Shown: in pieces, positions 33,115 through 41,543 of the stretch
How the letters are laid out: every line of letters begins with the position of its first letter
How positions within the stretch are numbered: position 1 is the first letter of the stretch
Source: an uncultured Lachnospiraceae bacterium
Lineage (GTDB): Bacteria > Bacillota > Clostridia > Lachnospirales > Lachnospiraceae
Direction of reading: 5' to 3'
DNA: 46,519 nucleotides
NCBI GenBank assembly: GCA_910586005.1
Contig: CAJUHG010000008.1
Location: 1-46,519 of the forward strand
Program-made: the position numbers and the translations under genes
Notes under the pieces: model-generated
What the model saw: the letters and a program-made list of their open reading frames with translations, nothing else
Told to the model about the DNA's origin: nothing
Database searches by the model: none

Positions 33115-33612
33115 ATGGCAAAAAAGACAGCTTATTTGGGAATGCTGACAGCATTGGCATTTGTATTTTCTTATATAGAATTTTTACTTCCAATTAATGT
33201 AGGGATTCAGGGAATTAAATTGGGACTTGCCAATTTGATAGTTATTGTAACACTATATACCATAGGATTCAAAGAGGCATGTGTTTTGTCAGTGGTAAGA
33301 ATTATATTAACAGGTTTTACTTTTGGAAATCTTTTTAGTATGCTATATAGTTTGGCAGGTGGAGCTCTTAGCCTTCTAGTAATGGTAATAGGAAAAAATG
33401 TGAAACTTTTTTCTGTAGTAGGGGTTAGTGTTTTAGGAGGAGTATTTCATAATATTGGTCAGATTCTTGTAGCAATTTTGGTAGTAGAAAATGGAAGTTT
33501 GCTGTATTATCTTCCTGTTTTAATAGTATCTGGAACGATTGCAGGAGTGATGATTGGAATACTTGCAGCCATATTAATTAAACGATTAAAACATACGATA
33601 AGAAAATGCTAA
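33115..33612 (+). CDS. Gx transporter family protein (annotated elsewhere as heptaprenyl diphosphate synthase component I)
   Basis: A 165-residue membrane protein with five or six hydrophobic helices. It has the family's N-terminal LTALAFVFSYIEFLLP, the motif GIKLGLANLIVIVTLYTIG, and FGNLFSMLYSLAGGALSLL, which is like the substrate-binding subunits of ECF transporters. The common name 'heptaprenyl diphosphate synthase component I' is probably wrong for this fold. The start at 33115 is chosen because AAAGGAG lies 6 bases before it; the frame is open upstream to 33046 but has no ribosome site there. Substrate unknown; it may supply a flavin or quinone precursor to the ApbE pathway. Confidence 0.82.
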   Translation: MAKKTAYLGMLTALAFVFSYIEFLLPINVGIQGIKLGLANLIVIVTLYTIGFKEACVLSVVRIILTGFTFGNLFSMLYSLAGGALSLLVMVIGKNVKLFSVVGVSVLGGVFHNIGQILVAILVVENGSLLYYLPVLIVSGTIAGVMIGILAAILIKRLKHTIRKC

Positions 33613-34132
33613 GGAAATACCGCGAAGATTGACGAAAAATGTAAAAATTGGTATTCTATTTTTGTAGTGCTTAATGATACCAATCATTCAATAATTTCGA
33701 GCAAAAATAATAATGCAAACTTAAAAATGGCATGCTAATTTTACATAAGTAAGAATGTGATGAAAAATTATAAACTAGCAAAGGGTAATTGCAGATGTAT
33801 CTTGAAATGAATTTGCAAGGTAATTGGAATATAAAGGTAATTCATTATAGAAAATAGATAAAAGACGAAAGACTTTTACATGAAAATGTATAGGTCTTTT
33901 GTTAGTTTCAACATAGGAAATTACTTTATATCTCCTATGATATGAAAAATAATTATACATGTGTGTGATGTGAGTGGAAGATATCATTATATCACAGCAC
34001 TTAGAACCGTTGCTCGCGGGAATAAATTAGGATTAGAGTGTTTAAAGGTTTAAATTTCCCTTGCAGGCCAATACAACTTTTTTGATACCCTAATCTTGTT
34101 ACTAAAGACAGTTGGAAAAGGGAAGGAAAGAT
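33613..34132. other. 520-bp intergenic region without a gene
   Basis: No coding region or tRNA is evident. It holds a terminator at 33868-33900. TGTGAT and ATCACA near 33960-33998 form a loose inverted repeat. A GATTAG/CTAATC pair (about 34034 and 34092) could close a leader structure upstream of the Na/Pi gene. None is recognised. Confidence 0.5.
33868..33901 (+). terminator. intrinsic terminator
   Basis: AAAGAC-TTT-TACAT closed by loop GAAA with ATGTA-TAG-GTCTTT and then TTGTT. It lies 256 bp after the Gx transporter gene, so it probably ends that transcript or a short intergenic one. Confidence 0.65.
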
Positions 34133-35776
34133 ATGGGTACAAAAGATATATTGGAATTATTGGGGGGATTTGCGCTTTTCTTATATGGAAAACAAATGAT
34201 GAGTAATGGATTAGAAACTGCTGCTGGAAATAAATTGAGACAGATACCAGAGAAACTAACAGATAATCGTTTTTTGGGAGTAACGATAGGTGCCATTATT
34301 ACTGTTATGATTCAATCTTCCTTTGCAACTGTTGTAATGGCAGCAGGATTTGTCAGTTCAGGAATTATGAGTCTTCAACAAGCAGTTTGGATTATTATGG
34401 GGGCAAATATTGGAACAACTGTTACAGGACAAATGATTGCTTTGGAAATAGGAGTGATTGCACCATTAGTTGCATTTATAGGAGTGCTTTTTATTACAAT
34501 ATGGAAAAAATGCAAATATGCTTATGTTGGTGAAACTTTAGCAGGAATTGGTGTGTTTTTTATTGGAATTGATATGATGGAAAAAGCAATGTTATCTTTA
34601 AAAGAATTTCAATTTTTGGGCAATGTAATGGTTATATGTTCTAATCCTATTTTAGGGATTCTGGTTGGAATTATTTTTACATTAATGATTCATTCATCTG
34701 CTGCATCTGTTGGAATTTTACAGGCACTGGTAGTAAGTGAATTGATTGGAATGGAAGGAGCAGTATTTATACTATTTGGACAAAACATTGGAACAAGCAT
34801 AACTGCTATGATGGCAACTGATGAAATGGAAAGAGATGCCAGAAGGGTTACTTTGATACATTTATTGTTTAATATAATTGGAACCATTTTGTTTACTTTT
34901 TTATCTATCATAACACCTTTTTTGCTATTAATAGAAAATCTTACACCAGCAAATCCAGCAGCTCAAGTAGCAAATATTCATACATTATTTAATATAGTAA
35001 CCGTATTATTGTTACTTCCAATAGGAAAACAATTGATTCATATTTCAGAAAGGTTTTTCCTAAGACAAAAAGAAGTGAACGATCCTATACCAGAAAAACA
35101 TTTGGAATATTTATCCTTTCATGAAAAGCTTCAAGGTGGAGTAATCGGAAGTTCTGCTATCTATTTCAATCAGCTTCATCAGGAAATTTTGCGAATGTTG
35201 GAAATGGTACAAGATAATGTGGATAAGGCATTTTGGGCATTTCGAATGGCTGATGAAGAGCGTTTTATGGAAATTAGTAAGAAAGAAGAATACATTAATT
35301 ATCTGAATCAAGAAATTTCTCAATATATTTCAAGAACAATTATCAATGAATCAAATGAGAGAGATACACAAATGGCAAGCCAGTATTTTCAAATGACAGG
35401 AAATGTAGAGCGAATTGGAGATCATGCATTAAAGATTGCTACCTATATTGAGACTTTGAAAATAAAAAAAATTTCTTTTTCCAGAGAAGCTCATAAAGAA
35501 ATGGAGCAGATGGAACAAGTACTACAAGTTACGTTTGAGACCTTAGAAAAAGTGGATCGAAAAAATGCAAAATGGATGATGCGTGTTGCTAAATTGGAAC
35601 AAGACATTGATGATATGACAATACAATTTAGGAAAAATCATTTTGAAAGAATTAAACAAGGTGTTTGTTCGGAGGAAGCATGTATTATATATTCAGAAAT
35701 GCTTACAGATTTTGAACAGATTGGAAATCATGCTTTAGATATCGCCCAAGAAATGTTAGAAATGGATATGTTTTAG
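34133..35776 (+). CDS. Na+/phosphate cotransporter family protein with C-terminal PhoU-like domain
   Basis: A 547-residue membrane protein of the NptA/YjbB type. Two inverted Na_Pi_cotrans repeats fill residues 1-315 in eight to nine hydrophobic segments; repeat motifs are VMIQSSFATVVMAAG and IHSSAASVGILQAL (the second has His where Gln is usual), with GANIGTTVTG and GQNIGTSITA. Residues about 340-540 are helical and PhoU-like: MTGNVERIGDHALKIA and LTDFEQIGNHALDIAQE carry the two E/DxxGxHA metal-binding signatures. Transport direction and role in phosphate balance are not clear from sequence. The start at 34133 follows AAGGA; a TTG at 34112 is ignored. The regulator gene follows after 12 bp. 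Confidence 0.9.
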   Translation: MGTKDILELLGGFALFLYGKQMMSNGLETAAGNKLRQIPEKLTDNRFLGVTIGAIITVMIQSSFATVVMAAGFVSSGIMSLQQAVWIIMGANIGTTVTGQMIALEIGVIAPLVAFIGVLFITIWKKCKYAYVGETLAGIGVFFIGIDMMEKAMLSLKEFQFLGNVMVICSNPILGILVGIIFTLMIHSSAASVGILQALVVSELIGMEGAVFILFGQNIGTSITAMMATDEMERDARRVTLIHLLFNIIGTILFTFLSIITPFLLLIENLTPANPAAQVANIHTLFNIVTVLLLLPIGKQLIHISERFFLRQKEVNDPIPEKHLEYLSFHEKLQGGVIGSSAIYFNQLHQEILRMLEMVQDNVDKAFWAFRMADEERFMEISKKEEYINYLNQEISQYISRTIINESNERDTQMASQYFQMTGNVERIGDHALKIATYIETLKIKKISFSREAHKEMEQMEQVLQVTFETLEKVDRKNAKWMMRVAKLEQDIDDMTIQFRKNHFERIKQGVCSEEACIIYSEMLTDFEQIGNHALDIAQEMLEMDMF

Positions 35777-35788
35777 AAAGAGGATTTT

Positions 35789-36493
35789 ATGTCACAAATA
35801 TTATTATTAGAAGATGATGAAAGTATTAATCGGGGAATTGCATTTACTTTAAAAAAAGAGGGGTATCAAGTAGTTTCTTGTAACACAATAGCAGAGGCAG
35901 AGAGAGCTTTTTACAAAGAGACTTTTCAGCTTATCATCTGTGATATAACATTACCAGATGGAAATGGATTAGATTTTGTCCGAAAAATTCGAAGGGAAAG
36001 TAGTATTCATATTATTTTTCTTACAGCTTTAGATCAAGAAATTGATCAAGTCATGGGATATGAAGCTGGAGGAGACGATTATATTACAAAACCATTTAGT
36101 CTTTCTGTATTGATGTTAAAAGTATCTGCTTTTTTTAGAAAACAAAAGACAACAGGGCAAGAACGATTGGAATCAGGAAATATTTGCTTTTATGTACAAG
36201 AAATGAGAGTTCTAACAGCAGGAACAGAAGTATCACTTACAAAAAATGAATGGAAAATGCTTAGGATATTTATGGAACATCCCAAACAAATTTTGACCAA
36301 AAATCAACTTTTAGAACAGCTTTTTGATGTAGAAGGTGATTTTGTAGATGAAAATACAATTGCTGTGAATGTACGACGACTTAGAGAAAAAATAGAGCCC
36401 AATAGCTCTAAACCAGAGTATATTAAAAATATTAGAGGAATTGGATATTTATGGGACAAAGAATGTCACAGTTATAGTTCAGAGAAAGCGTAA
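35789..36493 (+). CDS. OmpR-family response regulator (second two-component system)
   Basis: A 234-residue response regulator. The receiver has LEDDES (Asp9, Asp10), phospho-acceptor Asp52 in IICDITLPDGNG and the Lys of DYITKPFSL. The winged-helix output domain (about 130-228) has VSLTKNEWKMLRIFMEHP and DENTIAVNVRRLREKI, similar to the BceR-like regulator at 9375. It stands 12 bp after the Na/Pi gene and 5 bp before its kinase, then an ABC exporter. The inverted repeat at 37847-37874 is the likely binding site, as it shares the TTACA-N4-TGTAA core with the site before bceAB. Confidence 0.92.
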   Translation: MSQILLLEDDESINRGIAFTLKKEGYQVVSCNTIAEAERAFYKETFQLIICDITLPDGNGLDFVRKIRRESSIHIIFLTALDQEIDQVMGYEAGGDDYITKPFSLSVLMLKVSAFFRKQKTTGQERLESGNICFYVQEMRVLTAGTEVSLTKNEWKMLRIFMEHPKQILTKNQLLEQLFDVEGDFVDENTIAVNVRRLREKIEPNSSKPEYIKNIRGIGYLWDKECHSYSSEKA

Positions 36494-36498
36494 AGAAA

Positions 36499-37752
36499 AT
36501 GAAGAAGAATGAAAAAAGAATTTTTTTGTATTTAATGCTGGTTGGAATTTTAATTTTAATAATTATAGATAGTGTATTGATACAAATACAGATGCGCAAT
36601 TATAAAGAAAAAATACAAATTCTTTCTGTTATGATAGAAGAGCAAGAAAAAGGAGCAGAAGATATTAAAACCGCTGTGGAACTTTTAAAGGGTATGCAAA
36701 AATCAGAAGGGGAAATAGGACGTAGGATTTTAAAATCTTATGGATATTTAAGCCAGCAAGAAAATTGGTATAGTTTAGAACTAAAACAAGATATAGGAAA
36801 AATTATATTGTTGTCAGTAATTCTTTTTAGTTTGTATTTGTTGTCTTTAGCCTTTTTTTATAAGTTATCAATTCTTCAGAAACATAAGGAATTAAAGGAA
36901 ATTAGCAAGGTATTAGAACATTTTCAAAAACGTAATTATGATTTAGAAGTGGAGAAAGAATATTTAGGTAATGATAGAATCATAGAGCAAATATACCAGC
37001 AATTAGAAGTGCTTCGTGAAATGTTGCTGTTAGATAATGAAAAGTTAGCAAAAGAGAAGGAAGAAACAAAATCTTTGGTTACAGATATTTCCCATCAATT
37101 AAAGACACCAGTTACTGGATTAAAAACATGTTTTGAAATTTTACAGCAAAATAATTTAAAAATAGAAGAAAGAGAAGAATTTCAGGCACAGTGTAATCGG
37201 CAATTGATGGGTCTAGAAACATTAGTAGAGGCTTTGCTAAATATTTCTCGAATGGAAACAGGGATGATACAGATAAAAAAAGAACTGGCAGATATTTTAG
37301 AAACACTTGTGTCTGCAGTAAACCGTGTTTATTTAAAGGCGGAGGGAAAACAGATTTCCATTAAATTTGAAGAGACAGAAGATTTGTGCAATATTAATAT
37401 ATTACATGATGTTAAATGGGTCTGCGAGGCATTTATCAATATTTTAGAAAATGCCATAAAATATAGTCAAAATGGTACCATTATTTTTATTAGAATGATG
37501 AAACGAACTAGTTTTTTAAGAATTGAAATTCAAGATCAAGGAATTGGAATTTCCAAAGGAGAATATCATAAGATTTTTAAACGTTTTTATCGTGGACAAG
37601 CTCCAGAGATAGAAAAGATAGAGGGTTCTGGTGTGGGTCTATATTTAACACGTGAAATTATTGGAAGACATGGGGGTAGTGTAACTGTTTCTTCTAGATG
37701 CAAGGGACCCAATAAGGGAAGTACCTTTATCATTCAGATTCCATACTGTTAA
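36499..37752 (+). CDS. sensor histidine kinase (second two-component system)
   Basis: A 417-residue kinase. It has TM1 at about 8-30, an extracellular segment of about 70 residues rich in charge, and TM2 at about 101-121, so unlike BceS it does have an external domain. A coiled-coil (about 125-190) leads to the H-box VTDISHQLKTPVTGL (His199), N-box FINILENAIKYS, and G-boxes DQGIGIS and GSGVGLYLTREI. The catalytic set is complete. The start has only a weak AAAGAAA purine tract 5 bp after the regulator stop, so translation is probably coupled. Signal unknown; cell-wall or peptide stress is inferred from the following ABC transporter. Confidence 0.92.
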   Translation: MKKNEKRIFLYLMLVGILILIIIDSVLIQIQMRNYKEKIQILSVMIEEQEKGAEDIKTAVELLKGMQKSEGEIGRRILKSYGYLSQQENWYSLELKQDIGKIILLSVILFSLYLLSLAFFYKLSILQKHKELKEISKVLEHFQKRNYDLEVEKEYLGNDRIIEQIYQQLEVLREMLLLDNEKLAKEKEETKSLVTDISHQLKTPVTGLKTCFEILQQNNLKIEEREEFQAQCNRQLMGLETLVEALLNISRMETGMIQIKKELADILETLVSAVNRVYLKAEGKQISIKFEETEDLCNINILHDVKWVCEAFINILENAIKYSQNGTIIFIRMMKRTSFLRIEIQDQGIGISKGEYHKIFKRFYRGQAPEIEKIEGSGVGLYLTREIIGRHGGSVTVSSRCKGPNKGSTFIIQIPYC

Positions 37753-37846
37753 TGCAAGGAGGGAAAGACTATTCCTGCAGTGGGATTACTTATTACAAGG
37801 TATAATAATTTCATCTTATAAAAATAAGAGATTTCAACACAAAGAT

Positions 37847-37880
37847 AGAAAACTTACAAAACTGTAAGTTTTCTATTTTT
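37847..37880 (+). promoter_or_regulatory. inverted repeat: candidate operator (or terminator) before the second ABC operon
   Basis: Perfect 11-bp inverted repeat AGAAAACTTAC-AAAACT-GTAAGTTTTCT. Its core TTACA-AAAC-TGTAA fits the BceR-type consensus TNACA-N4-TGTAA exactly. It is followed by ATTTTT, so it could also end the kinase transcript. A GTAAG half site lies at 37911-37915 and TATTATAA at 37921. The rest of the 308-bp gap (37753-38060) is AT-rich with no ORF. Confidence 0.55.
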
Positions 37881-38060
37881 ATATTGAAAGTTATCTGAAA
37901 GAAATTTAGAGTAAGATAAATATTATAAAAAATAATTGCTTTATATCATGTTTCATTTGTGTTGAATAAGCATGAATATTCTATTTGCTTGAACTAATAG
38001 GATTACAACTACATGATTTCAATTGAAAATATTTATTATAATCAAAATGGAGGATAACTA

Positions 38061-38735
38061 ATGGAAACGATATTAAGAACAGAAGAGTTATGCAAATATT
38101 ATGGAACTGGAGAAAATCAAGTACGTGCGGTTAGAAATGCAAATCTTTTGATACAAAAAGGGGAATTTGTTGCGATTGTAGGGAAATCGGGTTCTGGGAA
38201 AAGTACCCTATTACATTTATTAGGTGGTTTGGATACTCCTACTAGTGGCAAAGTCTGGATGAAAGATAAAGATATGTTTTCTTTAAAAGAAGAAGAACTA
38301 GCAATTTTTCGTAGAAGAAAAATAGGATTTATCTTTCAAGCCTTTAATTTAGTGTCCACCATAAATGTGTGGGAAAATATTGTACTTCCTATAGGTTTAG
38401 ATGGAAAAGAAGTGGATGAAGTTTTTGTGCAAGATATTATTAAAACATTAGGAATAGAAAGTAAAATTCATAATTTGCCTAATACCTTGTCAGGAGGACA
38501 ACAGCAAAGGGTAGCGATAGCAAGAGCTTTAGCTTCTAGACCAGATATTTTACTTGCAGATGAACCTACAGGAAATTTGGATTCCAAAACAAGTGATGAA
38601 GTTATGGGACTATTGAAAATGTCAGCGCAGAAATATGCTCAAACAATTGTAATGATTACTCATGATGAAGAGATTGCTCAAATTGCAGATCGAATTCTAG
38701 TGATAGAAGATGGAAAGGTGGTAGAACAAGGATGA
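38061..38735 (+). CDS. ABC transporter ATPase, MacB/LolD-like
   Basis: Nucleotide-binding subunit of 224 residues with Walker A GKSGSGKS (41-48), Q-loop in FIFQAFNLVS, signature LSGGQQQRVAIARAL, Walker B ILLADEPTGNLDS and the switch His in MITHDEE. It belongs to the MacB/LolD/BceA superfamily of mechanotransmission-type ABC proteins. GGAGG lies 7 bases before the ATG. The stop overlaps the permease start as ATGA. With the upstream regulator and kinase it forms a regulator-transporter module parallel to the one at 9375-14021. Confidence 0.93.
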   Translation: METILRTEELCKYYGTGENQVRAVRNANLLIQKGEFVAIVGKSGSGKSTLLHLLGGLDTPTSGKVWMKDKDMFSLKEEELAIFRRRKIGFIFQAFNLVSTINVWENIVLPIGLDGKEVDEVFVQDIIKTLGIESKIHNLPNTLSGGQQQRVAIARALASRPDILLADEPTGNLDSKTSDEVMGLLKMSAQKYAQTIVMITHDEEIAQIADRILVIEDGKVVEQG

Positions 38736-41179
38736 AAACAATTACAAATCTTGCAGCTAGTAATATTAGAAAAAATCGCACAAGAAGTATTTTGATTGTG
38801 ATTTCCATTTTTTTAACCACATTGTTAATTCAAATGATTGCAAGCTTTGGTACAGGTATGATCCGTTATAATCGAGCAAATGCAGGAAAGTTGTATGGAA
38901 ATTATTCTGGAACCTTTAGCAGAGTATCAGAAGAACAATATGAAATAATAACAAAACGAAGTGAGTTTATTGGAGTAGGAAGAGTTGCGTCTGTGGCAGA
39001 AGTAGAACAGAAAGATGTTAAGATGGGATTAGTTTGTACAGATACAAAGGGAGCAGAGAATGCAAATCTTTTTGACCAGATAAAAGAAGGAAAATTACCT
39101 CAGAAAGAAAATGAGATTGCCGCTTCTGTAGAGTTTTTTTCACAGTTTGGTCTATCTAATCCTAATATAGGAGATTCTGTTACCATTTCTTTACGTTCAA
39201 ACAAAAGAAGTAAATTTGTGGATAAAGAATTTGTGATTTGTGGAATTTTAATTTCTAGTGAACAAAATAATCTTCAGAAAGCCTATCAGGGATATGTGTC
39301 AGAACTTTTTTATGAAGATTTGGTCTCAAAGGAGATGCGTAGTTATAATGTAACTTTTCGTTTAGATGAATCCATAGAAATGAATGGGGATGTAGGAGAG
39401 GATGTTTTAAAAGAATTAGCTATTTTATGTGGGATTAAGGAAGATAATGTAAAAGAAAATTTCATGTATTTAATGTGGGCCTATGACCCAGGAACAGAAA
39501 CTTTATTCATATGTATAGGGATTTCCTTAATTGTTATATTGGTATCTATTGTGGTAATTTATAATATTTTTCAAGTAGGAATTGTTCAAAAAATTCAGGA
39601 ATATGGAAAAATAAAAGCATTGGGAGCAACAAAAAAACAATTAAAAAGAATTATTTTTAGAGAAGGTATGTTTTTGGCATTCATTGGTGTTCCTTTGGGA
39701 ATATTGTTTGGAACAGGCTTGGCATCTATAATGTTTCAACAATTTACTAAAAATGGACTGAAAATTGTGACAACTTCCAATTTAGTGCAGGTTTCTGTTC
39801 TATCAATACCTGTGTTACTGTTAATTATGTTTATTTCTTTTCTTACCGTTTGGTTTGCATTAAAAAAACCTATGAGAGTTGTTGCGGCTATTTCTCCAGT
39901 GGAGGCAATTCGTTATCAGGAAAATACAAGTCGTAAAAGAACTGTTCGAAAGGGAAAAAAGAAAATTTCTGTTCTAAATATGACAATTTCTAATTTATCT
40001 GCAAATCGAAGACGTACAGTATCTACTATTTTCACTATGGGACTTTCCTGTGTGTTGTTTGTAGCGTTATCTAATGTAGCAGGTAATATTGATATCGAAT
40101 ATGAAGCTAGAAAAGACATAGAATATGGAAAATTTTTTATAGAACTAGATTGTTCCTTATCAGATAAGGCATACCCAGAAAATAATTTGAATGAAATACA
40201 AAAAAATAACCCATTAGGAAATGAATTTCAAGAAAAATTAAAAGAAATACCAGGGGTGACAGAAGTTTCTGTTAGATATATATTTGCAGTAGAAAATCAT
40301 ACCTTTTCTTCCTTAGATGAAGAGGGAAATTTGACAACTGTCTGTGTTATGAATCAAGAAGATTTTAAACGTTATACAAAACGTGGCTCCACAAAAGGAA
40401 ATACAAATTATCAGCAGGTGGCCAAAGAAGATGGAATTATATTTGGATATAGTTATTTTTTAGAAGAAGAAGGGTATCATTTAGAACAAAATATGGAAAT
40501 GAGTGTTTTGGATACTGGAGTAAAAGTTCCTTTCAAAGGGAAGATTATGGGAGCTTTTGGATCTGCGCCTGCAAGTTGGGTAATCACAGAAGAAACTTTT
40601 AAGAAATTAAATGTAAAGGGAGATTTGGCAGAACAGCTTTGGGTAGATTGTAAGGAAGAGAATAAAAAAGAAGTAGAAGCAGCCATTCATAACTTAATGT
40701 TAGGTATGTCCCATGTAGAAATGAAGACTTATGACAACGCCATAGCAACTGTAATGTTTTCTACAAGTGTGATGCAGTCTGGTATCTATGGGATTTTGGC
40801 AATTTTAGGTGTAATAAGTTTTATGAATATGGCCAATACCATTATTACTGGGGTGATTACTAGAAAAAGAGAATTAGGTGTTTTACAAGCAGTGGGTATG
40901 ACAAATCATCAATTAAATCAAATGCTTCAATTAGAAGGAATTTTATTTTCAGTTGGAACAATTATAGTATCTTTATTGGTAGGATGTCCATTTGGTTATG
41001 AAATCTTTCAATATGCAAAACAACATAGTGTCTATGGAATGAATGAATATCATGTACCAATTTTGGAAATTGGAATTATGATGGCTGTGATTGTTTTCAT
41101 ACAAGTGATATTATCTTTTCTATTAAGCAGAAATTTAAGAAAAGAGTCATTGGTAGAGAGAATTAACTATCAAGGATAG
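38732..41179 (+). CDS. ABC transporter permease with two FtsX domains
   Basis: An 815-residue membrane subunit. Layout: TM1 (about 17-37), a MacB-type periplasmic-core-like extracellular domain (about 40-250), an FtsX domain with three helices (about 258-390), TM5 around 430, a second extracellular domain (about 450-670) and a second FtsX domain (about 678-810). This duplicated plan differs from BceB, which has a single large loop after TM7. Such proteins export or detach lipids and peptides, or sense envelope stress; the substrate is unknown. It is coupled to the ATPase gene by ATGA and followed by a strong terminator. Confidence 0.9.
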   Translation: MKTITNLAASNIRKNRTRSILIVISIFLTTLLIQMIASFGTGMIRYNRANAGKLYGNYSGTFSRVSEEQYEIITKRSEFIGVGRVASVAEVEQKDVKMGLVCTDTKGAENANLFDQIKEGKLPQKENEIAASVEFFSQFGLSNPNIGDSVTISLRSNKRSKFVDKEFVICGILISSEQNNLQKAYQGYVSELFYEDLVSKEMRSYNVTFRLDESIEMNGDVGEDVLKELAILCGIKEDNVKENFMYLMWAYDPGTETLFICIGISLIVILVSIVVIYNIFQVGIVQKIQEYGKIKALGATKKQLKRIIFREGMFLAFIGVPLGILFGTGLASIMFQQFTKNGLKIVTTSNLVQVSVLSIPVLLLIMFISFLTVWFALKKPMRVVAAISPVEAIRYQENTSRKRTVRKGKKKISVLNMTISNLSANRRRTVSTIFTMGLSCVLFVALSNVAGNIDIEYEARKDIEYGKFFIELDCSLSDKAYPENNLNEIQKNNPLGNEFQEKLKEIPGVTEVSVRYIFAVENHTFSSLDEEGNLTTVCVMNQEDFKRYTKRGSTKGNTNYQQVAKEDGIIFGYSYFLEEEGYHLEQNMEMSVLDTGVKVPFKGKIMGAFGSAPASWVITEETFKKLNVKGDLAEQLWVDCKEENKKEVEAAIHNLMLGMSHVEMKTYDNAIATVMFSTSVMQSGIYGILAILGVISFMNMANTIITGVITRKRELGVLQAVGMTNHQLNQMLQLEGILFSVGTIIVSLLVGCPFGYEIFQYAKQHSVYGMNEYHVPILEIGIMMAVIVFIQVILSFLLSRNLRKESLVERINYQG

Positions 41180-41198
41180 ATAGCTCAAAAATTTTTTA

Positions 41199-41247
41199 AG
41201 AGGTTGTTACAGGAAGGAAACTAATAGTTTTGTAACAACCTCTTTTT
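41199..41247 (+). terminator. strong intrinsic terminator
   Basis: AGAGGTTGTTACA pairs with TGTAACAACCTCT, with AAACT/AGTTT inside, followed by TTTTT. It ends the second ABC operon. Confidence 0.85.
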
Positions 41248-41543
41248 CTATATGGTTAATTGCCCTCGTTTCAAACAATGAAAATATCATTTTTCTAGTA
41301 TTTCATAGGGAATCGCTAATGTCCTCTGGACTTTATGTTTTTATTATTTCATTTGTCTACTTAGAAGAGCATATATTAAGTGAATGCAACAGATTTATTG
41401 TTTTCTGTTTTCCTTCAAACCATACTTCACAATAACAATTTTATTTGATAAAATAATCTGAGAGTCAAAGTTTTTTTCTTCTTACTTGCTAAGAATCTCA
41501 CTATGATAGTTATAATAAGCTATAAGTAGAAATGGAGTATGGT
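41248..41543. other. intergenic leader of the EAL fusion gene
   Basis: AT-rich. TATAAT at 41511-41516 is a probable -10, giving a leader of about 20 bases; TTGCTA upstream is at 19 bp, a little wide for a -35. I see no c-di-GMP riboswitch sequence. Confidence 0.4.
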
